NCBI GenBank assembly: GCA_016858145.1
Contig: JAEHOE010000243.1
Location: 16,434 to 80,433, forward strand
Source: Edaphochlamys debaryana
Taxonomy: Eukaryota; Chlorophyta; Chlorophyceae; Chlamydomonadales
Length of the DNA stretch: 64,000 nucleotides
Reading direction: 5' to 3'
The notes under the pieces: model-generated
What the model saw: the letters and a program-made list of their open reading frames with translations, nothing else
What the model was told of the DNA's origin: nothing
Databases searched by the model: none
Made by a program: the position numbers and the translations under genes
Part shown: positions 20,484 to 34,507 of the stretch, in pieces
Layout of the letters: each line of letters opens with the position of its first letter
How positions within the stretch are numbered: position 1 is the first letter of the stretch

Positions 20484-22430
20484 TGAAACGTAGGAGGCGG
20501 CCGGGGCGAGGTCGCGAGACTGGGCGAGTCGCAGAGGCGCAATAGGAAGGGGAAACAAGCGTGTGAGCGACCATCATCATCTATGACCAGGTGTTGAAAA
20601 GCCCGACTGATGTGGAAGGCCCAGGTTGCGCACCGACATCGCGGTCGTGGTGGGCGTGCGGCCGAGCCCTCCCTGGACTCAGGCCCCCGCCCAGGCCAGC
20701 AAGACAAGTAAGTGTCCTCGCCATGCACGCGCGCTCCCGAGGCATGGACCTCATACCAGCGACGATCGGTGCACGGCGCCTAACCCCGCACGCAAACGGG
20801 AAGGGGTGCAAGACAGGGACCCCGAGGCGACGACCCGAACGCACCACCAGGCCGCCAGAAGCCAGACCACCCCTCAAGTCCGCAATGCGCAACAGCGCCC
20901 CTGCACCCGGCCCGAGGTTCCCCTCTGCCAGGGCAGCAGGAGAACGGCAGCAGGCCGCAGCCGCGCCTACCCCCACCTTGCCCCCGTCGCCCTGATGACA
21001 AACATGCGTGTAGAACAACATCAACATGTTCCGCAAACTACGCAGCCATGGGTACGCCAGGCCAGAGAGCCGCTAACCGCCCAGCATTCCTCACGCAATG
21101 CCACGGCGAAGCCCTTGCAGGCAGCCTCCGCCATCCCAGAGAGCGACACAAGGGGAAGCCCGGCAGCATAGAGGGGTCTAGAGACGCCGTGCACAGCAGC
21201 ACATGGCCAGTACAATGCTGCAACGCCACGCCACGGCGACAGAACCCTGCAGACGCGGGCCCTGAGCTCTCGCTCCACTCGAGGCCACAACTGAGCGAGC
21301 GCACAACCCGGCAGCAACGCAAGACCCCTCCGCTCCAAGATCCCCGTGCTGTACACACCTCCACCGCATGCCGTGGCGCCCCGGACGCCTGCACAAGCTG
21401 CCGTGCACCACGGCGCGGCCAGGCTGCCACCCGCAGTCTTCAGCAACCCCGTGCACGGCCTACCCTCTCCCCCCAGTGGCTGTGCACCACCAGGCACCAG
21501 CTTGTCCGCCCTTGATAGCAGCGGCGCCAAGCACGCCCTCAACGGACCTTGTCGCACAGTCTCGTCAAGGCCAGACGGCCAAGCCGCCTCTGCTCCTCCA
21601 AGCTGCGGGGGGGGGCGCCCGCGCTACGTACCGCTCACGCCGCATACCTGCAGGTAAGGCCCAGCGAACCCTGCAGCTGGGCGCAGGAGGGCAAACACTT
21701 CAGCCCGTGAGCTGGGTGTGCGTCCAGAGCCGGCCGTGGGACCAGAGCACGAGCCCCCTCACGGGCCGCGGCCGCTGCAGCGTGTGGCTCCGCCACAGGC
21801 CACAGCCGCGTGCGTCCGACGAGTACAGCCCGCCGCGGAGCGCCAGACCCCACTCATCAGCAGCTGCGCTTGCTCCTGCCCCTTGTTGTTGTTGTTGTTA
21901 CACGGTCAAGGGCATCAGCCGTGAACTCCCATACGGGCCGTGGGCCCTTGACACCGAATCACCTGGACCAAACCCCCAAGCTGCTGAAAGCTTGCTGCTG
22001 CGACGCGTCGCCCAGAAAGCGCAAGGTGCAAGGCCCGGGGGCGGGCTGTGGGGGCTTGCCCCCAACTCATTGATGGCCCTCGTCGGACCCCCAGAAGCGC
22101 GGTCTCTTGCCAGACCTTGTGCAAGCCCTTCACCGCGGGTCACAACACCTTCCGGACTGCTGCTGGCGGCAGCCGCGCGTGGCGCTCCGTGCTCCCGCGC
22201 GAACGTCGATCGACCAAGGCCGCTTGGCACGCGCGAGCGCCCTTGTCGAGCAGCAGAGTAGTAGCCAGATGAATCAGCTATTATGTAGAGCAAGCGACCA
22301 GACGTCGCGTGTAAGTCGTTGCGATGGCGCGAAGCCTCCGCTTCTTTATTGCGCCGTCACAGCGAGCGCTTTGCTTGAGGCCTACTACGTTCTACTTAAA
22401 GCCCGATACCCGTAGGTGCATCTACCAAAC
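20484..22430 (+). repeat. Satellite monomer m5 (1947 bp)
   Basis: Full-length form without CTGAG and with ACTCATTGATGG. Splice-like signals in this copy: GTAAGT at 20708, a pyrimidine tract ending in CAG at 21476, GTAAGG at 21654 and GTAAGT at 22311. Confidence 0.92.
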
Positions 22431-24382
22431 TGAAACGTAGGAGGCGGCCGGGGCGAGGTCGCGAGACTGGGCGAGTCGCAGAGGCGCAATAGGAAGGGGA
22501 AACAAGCGTGTGAGCGACCATCATCATCTATGACCAGGTGTTGAAAAGCCCGACTGATGTGGAAGGCCCAGGTTGCGCACCGACATCGCGGTCGTGGTGG
22601 GCGTGCGGCCGAGCCCTCCCTGGACTCAGGCCCCCGCCCAGGCCAGCAAGACAAGTAAGTGTCCTCGCCATGCACGCGCGCTCCCGAGGCATGGACCTCA
22701 TACCAGCGACGATCGGTGCACGGCGCCTAACCCCGCACGCAAACGGGAAGGGGTGCAAGACAGGGACCCCGAGGCGACGACCCGAACGCACCACCAGGCC
22801 GCCAGAAGCCAGACCACCCCTCAAGTCCGCAATGCGCAACAGCGCCCCTGCACCCGGCCCGAGGTTCCCCTCTGCCAGGGCAGCAGGAGAACGGCAGCAG
22901 GCCGCAGCCGCGCCTACCCCCACCTTGCCCCCGTCGCCCTGATGACAAACATGCGTGTAGAACAACATCAACGTGTTCCGCAAACTACGCAACCATGGGT
23001 ACGCCAGGCCAGAGAGCCGCTAACCGCCCAGCATTCCTCACGCAATGCCACGGCGAAGCCCTTGCAGGCAGCCTCCGCCATCCCAGAGAGCGACACAAGG
23101 GGAAGCCCGGCAGCATAGAGGCGTCTAGAGACGCCGTGCACAGCAGCACACGGCCAGTACAATGCTGCAACGCCACGCCACGGCGACAGAACCCTGCAGA
23201 CGCGGGCCCTGAGCTCTCGCTCCACTCGAGGCCACAACTGAGCGAGCGCACAACCCGGCAGCAACGCAAGACCCCTCCGCTCCAAGATCCCCGTGCTGTA
23301 CACACCTCCACCGCATGCCGTGGCGCCCCGGACGCCTGCACAAGCTGCCGTGCACCACGGCGCGGCCAGGCTGCCACCCGCAGTCTTCAGCAACCCCGTG
23401 CACGGCCTACCCTCTCCCCCCAGTGGCTGTGCACCACCAGGCACCAGCTTGTCCGCCCTTGATAGCAGCGGCGCCAAGCACGCCCTCAACGGACCTTGTC
23501 GCACAGTCTCGTCAAGGCCAGACGGCCAAGCCGCCTCTGCTCCTCCAAGCTGCGGGGGGGAACGCCCGCGCTACGTACCGCTCACGCCGCATACCTGCAG
23601 GTAAGGCCCAGCGAACCCTGCAGCTGGGCGCAGGAGGGCAAACACTTCAGCCCGTGAGCTGGGTGTGCGTCCAGAGCCGGCCGTGGGACCAGAGCACGAG
23701 CTGAGCCCCCTCACGGGCCGCGGCCGCTGCAGCGTGTGGCTCCGCCACAGGCCACAGCCGCGCGCGTCCGACGAGTACAGCCCGCCGCGGAGCGCCAGAC
23801 CCCACTCATCAGCAGCTGCGCTTGCTCCTGCCCCTTGTTGTTGTTGTTGTTACACGGTCAAGGGCATCAGCCGTGAACTCCCATACGGGCCGTGGGCCCT
23901 TGACACCGAATCACCTGGACCAAACCCCCAAGCTGCTGAAAGCTTGCTGCTGCGACGCGTCGCCCAGAAAGCGCAAGGTGCAAGGCCCGGGGGCGGGCTG
24001 TGGGGGCTTGCCCCCAACTCAATGATGGCCCTCGTCGGACCCCCAGAAGCGCGGTCTCTTGCCAGACCTTGTGCAAGCCCTTCACCGCGGGTCACAACAC
24101 CTTCCGGACTGCTGCTGGCGGCAGCCGCGCGTGGCGCTCCGTGCTCCCGCGCGAACGTCGATCGACCAAGGCCGCTTGGCACGCGCGAGCACCCTTGTCG
24201 AGCAGCAGAGTAGTAGCCAGATGAATCAGCTATTATGTAGAGCAAGCGACCAGACGTCGCGTGTAAGTCGTTGCGATGGCGCGAAGCCTCCGCTTCTTTA
24301 TTGCGCCGTCACAGCGAGCGCTTTGCTTGAGGCCTACTACGTTCTACTTAAAGCCCGATACCCGTAGGTGCATCTACCAAAC
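22431..24382 (+). repeat. Satellite monomer m6 (1952 bp)
   Basis: First copy in the array with the CTGAG insertion (near 23700) and ACTCAATGATGG, the variants shared with copy 0 and m7-m10. Confidence 0.92.
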
Positions 24383-26429
24383 TGAAACGTAGGAGGCGGC
24401 CGGGGCGAGGTCGCGAGACTGGGCGAGTCGCAGAGGCGCAATAGGAAGGGGAAACAAGCGTGTGAGCGACCATCATCATCTATGACCAGGTGTTGAAAAG
24501 CCCGACTGATGTGGAAGGCCCAGGTTGCGCACCGACATCGCGGTCGTGGTGGGCGTGCGGCCGAGCCCTCCCTGGACTCGGCCCCCGCCCAGGCCAGCAA
24601 GACAAGTAAGTGTCCTCGCCATGCACGCGCGCTCCCGTGGCATGGACCTCATACCAGCGACGATCGGTGCACGGCGCCTAACCCCGCACGCAAACGGGAA
24701 GGGGTGCAAGACAGGGACCCCGAGGCGACGACCCGAACGCACCACCAGGCCGCCAGAAGCCAGACCACCCCTCAAGTCCGCAATGCGCAACAGCGCCCCT
24801 GCACCCGGCCCGAGGTTCCCCTCTGCCAGGGCAGCAGGAGAACGGCAGCAGGCCGCAGCCGCGCCTACCCCCACCTTGCCCCCGTCGCCCTGATGACAAA
24901 CATGCGTGTAGAACAACATCAACGTGTTCCGCAAACTACGCAGCCATGGGTACGCCAGGCCAGAGGGCCGCTAACCGCCCAGTCCTCGGTGTTTACAATG
25001 AAGGACCCCCCTGGGGTCACAGCGCTGAACGCTGGGGCCAAGCGACCCACCACACGGGCTCACGGGCTCACCGCCCAGCATTCCTCACGCAATGCCACGG
25101 CGAAGCCCTTGCAGGCAGCCTCCGCCATCCCAGAGAGCGACACAAGGGGAAGCCCGGCAGCATAGAGGCGTCTAGAGACGCCGTGCACAGCAGCACACGG
25201 CCAGTACAATGCTGCAACGCCACGCCACGGCGACAGAACCCTGCAGACGCGGGCCCTGAGCTCTCGCTCCACTCGAGGCCACAACTGAGCGAGCGCACAA
25301 CCCGGCAGCAACGCAAGACCCCTCCGCTCCAAGATCCCCGTGCTGTACACACCTCCCCCGCATGCCGTGGCGCCCCGGACGCCTGCACAAGCTGCCGTGC
25401 ACCACGGCGCGGCCAGGCTGCCACCCGCAGTCTTCAGCAACCCCGTGCACGGCCTACCCTCTCCCCCCAGTGGCTGTGCACCACCAGGCACCAGCTTGTC
25501 CGCCCTTGATAGCAGCGGCGCCAAGCACGCCCTCAACGGACCTTGTCGCACAGTCTCGTCAAGGCCAGACGGCCAAGCCGCCTCTGCTCCTCCAAGCTGC
25601 GGGGGGGAACGCCCGCGCTACGTACCGCTCACGCCGCATACCTGCAGGTAAGGCCCAGCGAACCCTGCAGCTGGGCGCAGGAGGGCAAACACTTCAGCCC
25701 GTGAGCTGGGTGTGCGTCCAGAGCCGGCCGTGGGACCAGAGCACGAGCTGAGCCCCCTCACGGGCCGCGGCCGCTGCAGCGTGTGGCTCCGCCACAGGCC
25801 ACAGCCGCGCGCGTCCGACGAGTACAGCCCGCCGCGGAGCGCCAGACCCCACTCATCAGCAGCTGCGCTTGCTCCTGCCCCTTGTTGTTGTTGTTGTTAC
25901 ACGGTCAAGGGCATCAGGCGTGAACTCCCATACGGGCCGTGGGCCCTTGACACCGAATCACCTGGACCAAACCCCCAAGCTGCTGAAAGCTTGCTGCTGC
26001 GACGCGTCGCCCAGAAAGCGCAAGGTGCAAGGCCCGGGGGCGGGCTGTGGGGGCTTGCCCCCAACTCAATGATGGCCCTCGTCGGACCCCCAGAAGCGCG
26101 GTCTCTTGCCAGACCTTGTGCAAGCCCTTCACCGCGGGTCACAACACCTTCCGGACTGCTGCTGGCGGCAGCCGCGCGTGGCGCTCCGTGCTCCCGCGCG
26201 AACGTCGATCGACCAAGGCCGCTTGGCACGCGCGAGCACCCTTGTCGAGCAGCAGAGTAGTAGCCAGATGAATCAGCTATTATGTAGAGCAAGCGACCAG
26301 ACGTCGCGTGTAAGTCGTTGCGATGGCGCGAAGCCTCCGCTTCTTTATTGCGCCGTCACAGCGAGCGCTTTGCTTGAGGCCTACTACGTTCTACTTAAAG
26401 CCCGATACCCGTAGGTGCATCTACCAAAC
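24383..26429 (+). repeat. Satellite monomer m7 (2047 bp)
   Basis: Group with CTGAG. Carries an 87-bp insertion (24983-25069) with 9-bp target duplication. Nearly identical to m8-m10. Confidence 0.93.
24983..25069 (-). mobile_element. 87-bp truncated insertion with 9-bp target duplication (copy in m7)
   Basis: Flanked by ACCGCCCAG at 24974-24982 and 25070-25078. On the minus strand it ends ...TTCATTGTAAACACCGAGGA, the same 3' end as the longer insertions at 38331 and 40344, while its other end is shorter. Constant 3' end plus variable 5' end suggests target-primed insertion of a short retroelement fragment. Copies at 27030-27116, 29077-29163 and 31124-31210 arose by duplication of the whole monomer. 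Confidence 0.65.
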
Positions 26430-28476
26430 TGAAACGTAGGAGGCGGCCGGGGCGAGGTCGCGAGACTGGGCGAGTCGCAGAGGCGCAATAGGAAGGGGAA
26501 ACAAGCGTGTGAGCGACCATCATCATCTATGACCAGGTGTTGAAAAGCCCGACTGATGTGGAAGGCCCAGGTTGCGCACCGACATCGCGGTCGTGGTGGG
26601 CGTGCGGCCGAGCCCTCCCTGGACTCGGCCCCCGCCCAGGCCAGCAAGACAAGTAAGTGTCCTCGCCATGCACGCGCGCTCCCGTGGCATGGACCTCATA
26701 CCAGCGACGATCGGTGCACGGCGCCTAACCCCGCACGCAAACGGGAAGGGGTGCAAGACAGGGACCCCGAGGCGACGACCCGAACGCACCACCAGGCCGC
26801 CAGAAGCCAGACCACCCCTCAAGTCCGCAATGCGCAACAGCGCCCCTGCACCCGGCCCGAGGTTCCCCTCTGCCAGGGCAGCAGGAGAACGGCAGCAGGC
26901 CGCAGCCGCGCCTACCCCCACCTTGCCCCCGTCGCCCTGATGACAAACATGCGTGTAGAACAACATCAACGTGTTCCGCAAACTACGCAGCCATGGGTAC
27001 GCCAGGCCAGAGGGCCGCTAACCGCCCAGTCCTCGGTGTTTACAATGAAGGACCCCCCTGGGGTCACAGCGCTGAACGCTGGGGCCAAGCGACCCACCAC
27101 ACGGGCTCACGGGCTCACCGCCCAGCATTCCTCACGCAATGCCACGGCGAAGCCCTTGCAGGCAGCCTCCGCCATCCCAGAGAGCGACACAAGGGGAAGC
27201 CCGGCAGCATAGAGGCGTCTAGAGACGCCGTGCACAGCAGCACACGGCCAGTACAATGCTGCAACGCCACGCCACGGCGACAGAACCCTGCAGACGCGGG
27301 CCCTGAGCTCTCGCTCCACTCGAGGCCACAACTGAGCGAGCGCACAACCCGGCAGCAACGCAAGACCCCTCCGCTCCAAGATCCCCGTGCTGTACACACC
27401 TCCCCCGCATGCCGTGGCGCCCCGGACGCCTGCACAAGCTGCCGTGCACCACGGCGCGGCCAGGCTGCCACCCGCAGTCTTCAGCAACCCCGTGCACGGC
27501 CTACCCTCTCCCCCCAGTGGCTGTGCACCACCAGGCACCAGCTTGTCCGCCCTTGATAGCAGCGGCGCCAAGCACGCCCTCAACGGACCTTGTCGCACAG
27601 TCTCGTCAAGGCCAGACGGCCAAGCCGCCTCTGCTCCTCCAAGCTGCGGGGGGGAACGCCCGCGCTACGTACCGCTCACGCCGCATACCTGCAGGTAAGG
27701 CCCAGCGAACCCTGCAGCTGGGCGCAGGAGGGCAAACACTTCAGCCCGTGAGCTGGGTGTGCGTCCAGAGCCGGCCGTGGGACCAGAGCACGAGCTGAGC
27801 CCCCTCACGGGCCGCGGCCGCTGCAGCGTGTGGCTCCGCCACAGGCCACAGCCGCGCGCGTCCGACGAGTACAGCCCGCCGCGGAGCGCCAGACCCCACT
27901 CATCAGCAGCTGCGCTTGCTCCTGCCCCTTGTTGTTGTTGTTGTTACACGGTCAAGGGCATCAGGCGTGAACTCCCATACGGGCCGTGGGCCCTTGACAC
28001 CGAATCACCTGGACCAAACCCCCAAGCTGCTGAAAGCTTGCTGCTGCGACGCGTCGCCCAGAAAGCGCAAGGTGCAAGGCCCGGGGGCGGGCTGTGGGGG
28101 CTTGCCCCCAACTCAATGATGGCCCTCGTCGGACCCCCAGAAGCGCGGTCTCTTGCCAGACCTTGTGCAAGCCCTTCACCGCGGGTCACAACACCTTCCG
28201 GACTGCTGCTGGCGGCAGCCGCGCGTGGCGCTCCGTGCTCCCGCGCGAACGTCGATCGACCAAGGCCGCTTGGCACGCGCGAGCACCCTTGTCGAGCAGC
28301 AGAGTAGTAGCCAGATGAATCAGCTATTATGTAGAGCAAGCGACCAGACGTCGCGTGTAAGTCGTTGCGATGGCGCGAAGCCTCCGCTTCTTTATTGCGC
28401 CGTCACAGCGAGCGCTTTGCTTGAGGCCTACTACGTTCTACTTAAAGCCCGATACCCGTAGGTGCATCTACCAAAC
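26430..28476 (+). repeat. Satellite monomer m8 (2047 bp)
   Basis: Near-exact copy of m7, including the small insertion (27030-27116). Confidence 0.93.
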
Positions 28477-30523
28477 TGAAACGTAGGAGGCGGCCGGGGC
28501 GAGGTCGCGAGACTGGGCGAGTCGCAGAGGCGCAATAGGAAGGGGAAACAAGCGTGTGAGCGACCATCATCATCTATGACCAGGTGTTGAAAAGCCCGAC
28601 TGATGTGGAAGGCCCAGGTTGCGCACCGACATCGCGGTCGTGGTGGGCGTGCGGCCGAGCCCTCCCTGGACTCGGCCCCCGCCCAGGCCAGCAAGACAAG
28701 TAAGTGTCCTCGCCATGCACGCGCGCTCCCGTGGCATGGACCTCATACCAGCGACGATCGGTGCACGGCGCCTAACCCCGCACGCAAACGGGAAGGGGTG
28801 CAAGACAGGGACCCCGAGGCGACGACCCGAACGCACCACCAGGCCGCCAGAAGCCAGACCACCCCTCAAGTCCGCAATGCGCAACAGCGCCCCTGCACCC
28901 GGCCCGAGGTTCCCCTCTGCCAGGGCAGCAGGAGAACGGCAGCAGGCCGCAGCCGCGCCTACCCCCACCTTGCCCCCGTCGCCCTGATGACAAACATGCG
29001 TGTAGAACAACATCAACGTGTTCCGCAAACTACGCAGCCATGGGTACGCCAGGCCAGAGGGCCGCTAACCGCCCAGTCCTCGGTGTTTACAATGAAGGAC
29101 CCCCCTGGGGTCACAGCGCTGAACGCTGGGGCCAAGCGACCCACCACACGGGCTCACGGGCTCACCGCCCAGCATTCCTCACGCAATGCCACGGCGAAGC
29201 CCTTGCAGGCAGCCTCCGCCATCCCAGAGAGCGACACAAGGGGAAGCCCGGCAGCATAGAGGCGTCTAGAGACGCCGTGCACAGCAGCACACGGCCAGTA
29301 CAATGCTGCAACGCCACGCCACGGCGACAGAACCCTGCAGACGCGGGCCCTGAGCTCTCGCTCCACTCGAGGCCACAACTGAGCGAGCGCACAACCCGGC
29401 AGCAACGCAAGACCCCTCCGCTCCAAGATCCCCGTGCTGTACACACCTCCCCCGCATGCCGTGGCGCCCCGGACGCCTGCACAAGCTGCCGTGCACCACG
29501 GCGCGGCCAGGCTGCCACCCGCAGTCTTCAGCAACCCCGTGCACGGCCTACCCTCTCCCCCCAGTGGCTGTGCACCACCAGGCACCAGCTTGTCCGCCCT
29601 TGATAGCAGCGGCGCCAAGCACGCCCTCAACGGACCTTGTCGCACAGTCTCGTCAAGGCCAGACGGCCAAGCCGCCTCTGCTCCTCCAAGCTGCGGGGGG
29701 GAACGCCCGCGCTACGTACCGCTCACGCCGCATACCTGCAGGTAAGGCCCAGCGAACCCTGCAGCTGGGCGCAGGAGGGCAAACACTTCAGCCCGTGAGC
29801 TGGGTGTGCGTCCAGAGCCGGCCGTGGGACCAGAGCACGAGCTGAGCCCCCTCACGGGCCGCGGCCGCTGCAGCGTGTGGCTCCGCCACAGGCCACAGCC
29901 GCGCGCGTCCGACGAGTACAGCCCGCCGCGGAGCGCCAGACCCCACTCATCAGCAGCTGCGCTTGCTCCTGCCCCTTGTTGTTGTTGTTGTTACACGGTC
30001 AAGGGCATCAGGCGTGAACTCCCATACGGGCCGTGGGCCCTTGACACCGAATCACCTGGACCAAACCCCCAAGCTGCTGAAAGCTTGCTGCTGCGACGCG
30101 TCGCCCAGAAAGCGCAAGGTGCAAGGCCCGGGGGCGGGCTGTGGGGGCTTGCCCCCAACTCAATGATGGCCCTCGTCGGACCCCCAGAAGCGCGGTCTCT
30201 TGCCAGACCTTGTGCAAGCCCTTCACCGCGGGTCACAACACCTTCCGGACTGCTGCTGGCGGCAGCCGCGCGTGGCGCTCCGTGCTCCCGCGCGAACGTC
30301 GATCGACCAAGGCCGCTTGGCACGCGCGAGCGCCCTTGTCGAGCAGCAGAGTAGTAGCCAGATGAATCAGCTATTATGTAGAGCAAGCGACCAGACGTCG
30401 CGTGTAAGTCGTTGCGATGGCGCGAAGCCTCCGCTTCTTTATTGCGCCGTCACAGCGAGCGCTTTGCTTGAGGCCTACTACGTTCTACTTAAAGCCCGAT
30501 ACCCGTAGGTGCATCTACCAAAC
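28477..30523 (+). repeat. Satellite monomer m9 (2047 bp)
   Basis: Near-exact copy of m7/m8, including the small insertion (29077-29163). Confidence 0.93.
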
Positions 30524-32572
30524 TGAAACGTAGGAGGCGGCCGGGGCGAGGTCGCGAGACTGGGCGAGTCGCAGAGGCGCAATAGGAAGGGGAAACAAGC
30601 GTGTGAGCGACCATCATCATCTATGACCAGGTGTTGAAAAGCCCGACTGATGTGGAAGGCCCAGGTTGCGCACCGACATCGCGGTCGTGGTGGGCGTGCG
30701 GCCGAGCCCTCCCTGGACTCGGCCCCCGCCCAGGCCAGCAAGACAAGTAAGTGTCCTCGCCATGCACGCGCGCTCCCGTGGCATGGACCTCATACCAGCG
30801 ACGATCGGTGCACGGCGCCTAACCCCGCACGCAAACGGGAAGGGGTGCAAGACAGGGACCCCGAGGCGACGACCCGAACGCACCACCAGGCCGCCAGAAG
30901 CCAGACCACCCCTCAAGTCCGCAATGCGCAACAGCGCCCCTGCACCCGGCCCGAGGTTCCCCTCTGCCAGGGCAGCAGGAGAACGGCAGCAGGCCGCAGC
31001 CGCGCCTACCCCCACCTTGCCCCCGTCGCCCTGATGACAAACATGCGTGTAGAACAACATCAACGTGTTCCGCAAACTACGCAGCCATGGGTACGCCAGG
31101 CCAGAGGGCCGCTAACCGCCCAGTCCTCGGTGTTTACAATGAAGGACCCCCCTGGGGTCACAGCGCTGAACGCTGGGGCCAAGCGACCCACCACACGGGC
31201 TCACGGGCTCACCGCCCAGCATTCCTCACGCAATGCCACGGCGAAGCCCTTGCAGGCAGCCTCCGCCATCCCAGAGAGCGACACAAGGGGAAGCCCGGCA
31301 GCATAGAGGCGTCTAGAGACGCCGTGCACAGCAGCACACGGCCAGTACAATGCTGCAACGCCACGCCACGGCGACAGAACCCTGCAGACGCGGGCCCTGA
31401 GCTCTCGCTCCACTCGAGGCCACAACTGAGCGAGCGCACAACCCGGCAGCAACGCAAGACCCCTCCGCTCCAAGATCCCCGTGCTGTACACACCTCCCCC
31501 GCATGCCGTGGCGCCCCGGACGCCTGCACAAGCTGCCGTGCACCACGGCGCGGCCAGGCTGCCACCCGCAGTCTTCAGCAACCCCGTGCACGGCCTACCC
31601 TCTCCCCCCAGTGGCTGTGCACCACCAGGCACCAGCTTGTCCGCCCTTGATAGCAGCGGCGCCAAGCACGCCCTCAACGGACCTTGTCGCACAGTCTCGT
31701 CAAGGCCAGACGGCCAAGCCGCCTCTGCTCCTCCAAGCTGCGGGGGGGGGACGCCCGCGCTACGTACCGCTCACGCCGCATACCTGCAGGTAAGGCCCAG
31801 CGAACCCTGCAGCTGGGCGCAGGAGGGCAAACACTTCAGCCCGTGAGCTGGGTGTGCGTCCAGAGCCGGCCGTGGGACCAGAGCACGAGCTGAGCCCCCT
31901 CACGGGCCGCGGCCGCTGCAGCGTGTGGCTCCGCCACAGGCCACAGCCGCGCGCGTCCGACGAGTACAGCCCGCCGCGGAGCGCCAGACCCCACTCATCA
32001 GCAGCTGCGCTTGCTCCTGCCCCTTGTTGTTGTTGTTGTTACACGGTCAAGGGCATCAGGCCGTGAACTCCCATACGGGCCGTGGGCCCTTGACACCGAA
32101 TCACCTGGACCAAACCCCCAAGCTGCTGAAAGCTTGCTGCTGCGACGCGTCGCCCAGAAAGCGCAAGGTGCAAGGCCCGGGGGCGGGCTGTGGGGGCTTG
32201 CCCCCAACTCAATGATGGCCCTCGTCGGACCCCCAGAAGCGCGGTCTCTTGCCAGACCTTGTGCAAGCCCTTCACCGCGGGTCACAACACCTTCCGGACT
32301 GCTGCTGGCGGCAGCCGCGCGTGGCGCTCCGTGCTCCCGCGCGAACGTCGATCGACCAAGGCCGCTTGGCACGCGCGAGCGCCCTTGTCGAGCAGCAGAG
32401 TAGTAGCCAGATGAATCAGCTATTATGTAGAGCAAGCGACCAGACGTCGCGTGTAAGTCGTTGCGATGGCGCGAAGCCTCCGCTTCTTTATTGCGCCGTC
32501 ACAGCGAGCGCTTTGCTTGAGGCCTACTACGTTCTACTTAAAGCCCGATACCCGTAGGTGCATCTACCAAAC
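30524..32572 (+). repeat. Satellite monomer m10 (2049 bp)
   Basis: Near-copy of m9 with the same small insertion (31124-31210), a longer G-run near 31742 and one extra G near 32060. Confidence 0.93.
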
Positions 32573-34507
32573 TGAAACGTAGGAGGCGGCCGGGGCGAGG
32601 TCGCGAGACTGGGCGAGTCGCAGAGGCGCAATAGGAAGGGGAAACAAGCGTGTGAGCGACCATCATCATCTATGACCAGGTGTTGAAAAGCCCGACTGAT
32701 GTGGAAGGCCCAGGTTGCGCACCGACATCGCGGTCGTGGTGGGCGTGCGGCCGAGCCCTCCCTGGACTCGGCCCCCGCCCAGGCCAGCAAGACAAGTAAG
32801 TGTCCTCGCCATGCACGCGCGCTCCCGAGGCATGGACCTCATACCAGCGACGATCAGTGCACGGCGCCTAACCCCGCACGCAAACGGGAAGGGGTGCAAG
32901 ACAGGGACCCCGAGGCGACGACCCGAACGCACCACAGCAGGCCGCCAGAAGCCAGACCACCCCTCAAGTCCGCAATGCGCAACAGCGCCCCTGCACCCGG
33001 CCCGAGGTTCCCCTCTGCCAGGGCAGCAGGAGAACGGCAGCAGGCCGCAGCCGCGCCTACCCCCACCTTGCCCCGTCGCCCTGATGACAAACATGCGTGT
33101 AGAACAACATCAACGTGTTCCGCAAACTACGCAACCATGGGTACGCCAGGCCAGAGAGCCGCTAACCGCCCAGCATTCCTCACGCAATGCCACGGCGAAG
33201 CCCTTGCAGGCAGCCTCCGCCATCCCAGAGAGCGACACAAGGGGAAGCCCGGCAGCATAGAGGCGTCTAGAGACGCCGTGCACAGCAGCACATGGCCAGT
33301 ACAATGCTGCAACGCCACGCCACGGCGACAGAACCCTGCAGACGCGGGCCCTGAGCTCTCGCTCCACTCGAGGCCACAACTGAGCGAGCGCACAACCCGG
33401 CAGCAACGCAAGACCCCTCCGCTCCAAGATCCCCGTGCTGTACACACCTCCAACGCATGCCGTGGCGCCCCGGACGCCTGCACAAGCTGCCGTGCACCAC
33501 GGCGCGGCCAGGCTGCCACCCGCAGTCTTCAGCAACCCCGTGCACGGCCTACCCTCTCCCCCCAGTGGCTGTGCACCACCAGGCACCAGCTTGTCCGCCC
33601 TTGATAGCAGCGGCGCCAAGCACGCCCTCAACGGACCGTGTCGCACAGTCTCGTCAAGGCCAGACGGCCAAGCCGCCTCTGCTCCTCCAAGCTGCGGGGG
33701 GGGGGCGCCCGCGCTACGTACCGCTCACGCCGCATACCTGCAGGTAAGGCCCAGCGAACCCTGCAGCTGGGCGCAGGAGGGCAAACACTTCAGCCCGTGA
33801 GCTGGGTGTGCGTCCAGAGCCGGCCGTGGGACCAGAGCACGAGCCCCCTCACGGGCCGCGGCCGCTGCAGCGTGTGGCTCCGCCACAGGCCACAGCCGCG
33901 CGCGTCCGACGAGTACAGCCCGCCGCGGAGCGCCAGACCCCACTCATCAGCAGCTGCGCTTGCTCCTGCCCCTTGTTGTTGTTGTTGTTACACGGTCAAG
34001 GGCATCAGCCGTGAACTCCCATACGGGCCGTGGGCCCTTGACACCGAATCACCTGGACCAAACCCCCATGAAAGCTTGCTGCTGCGACGCGTCGCCCAGA
34101 AAGCGCAAGGTGCAAGGCCCGGGGGCGGGCTGTGGGGGCTTGCCCCCAACTCAATGATGGCCCTCGTCGGACCCCCAGAAGCGCGGTCTCTTGCCAGACC
34201 TTGTGCAAGCCCTTCACCACGGGTCACAACACCTTCCAGACTGCTGCTTGCGGCAGCCGCGCTCCGTGCTCCCGCGCGAACGTCGATCGACCAAGGCCGC
34301 TTGGCACGCGCGAGCACCCTTGTCGAGCAGCAGAGTAGTAGTCAGATGATTCAGCTATGATGTAGAGCAAGCGACCAGACGTCGCGTGTAAGTCGTTGCG
34401 ATGGCGCGAAGCCTCCGCTTCTTTATTGCGCCGTCACAGCGAGCGCTTTGCTTGAGGCCTACTACGTTCTACTTAAAGCCTGATACCCGTAGGTGCATCT
34501 ACCAAAC
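32573..34507 (+). repeat. Satellite monomer m11 (1935 bp)
   Basis: A third subgroup: no CTGAG, ACTCAATGATGG, AACGCATGCC near 33453, and a CCCCCATGAAAGC deletion near 34065. That last variant also occurs beside the left end of element A at 50762. Confidence 0.9.
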
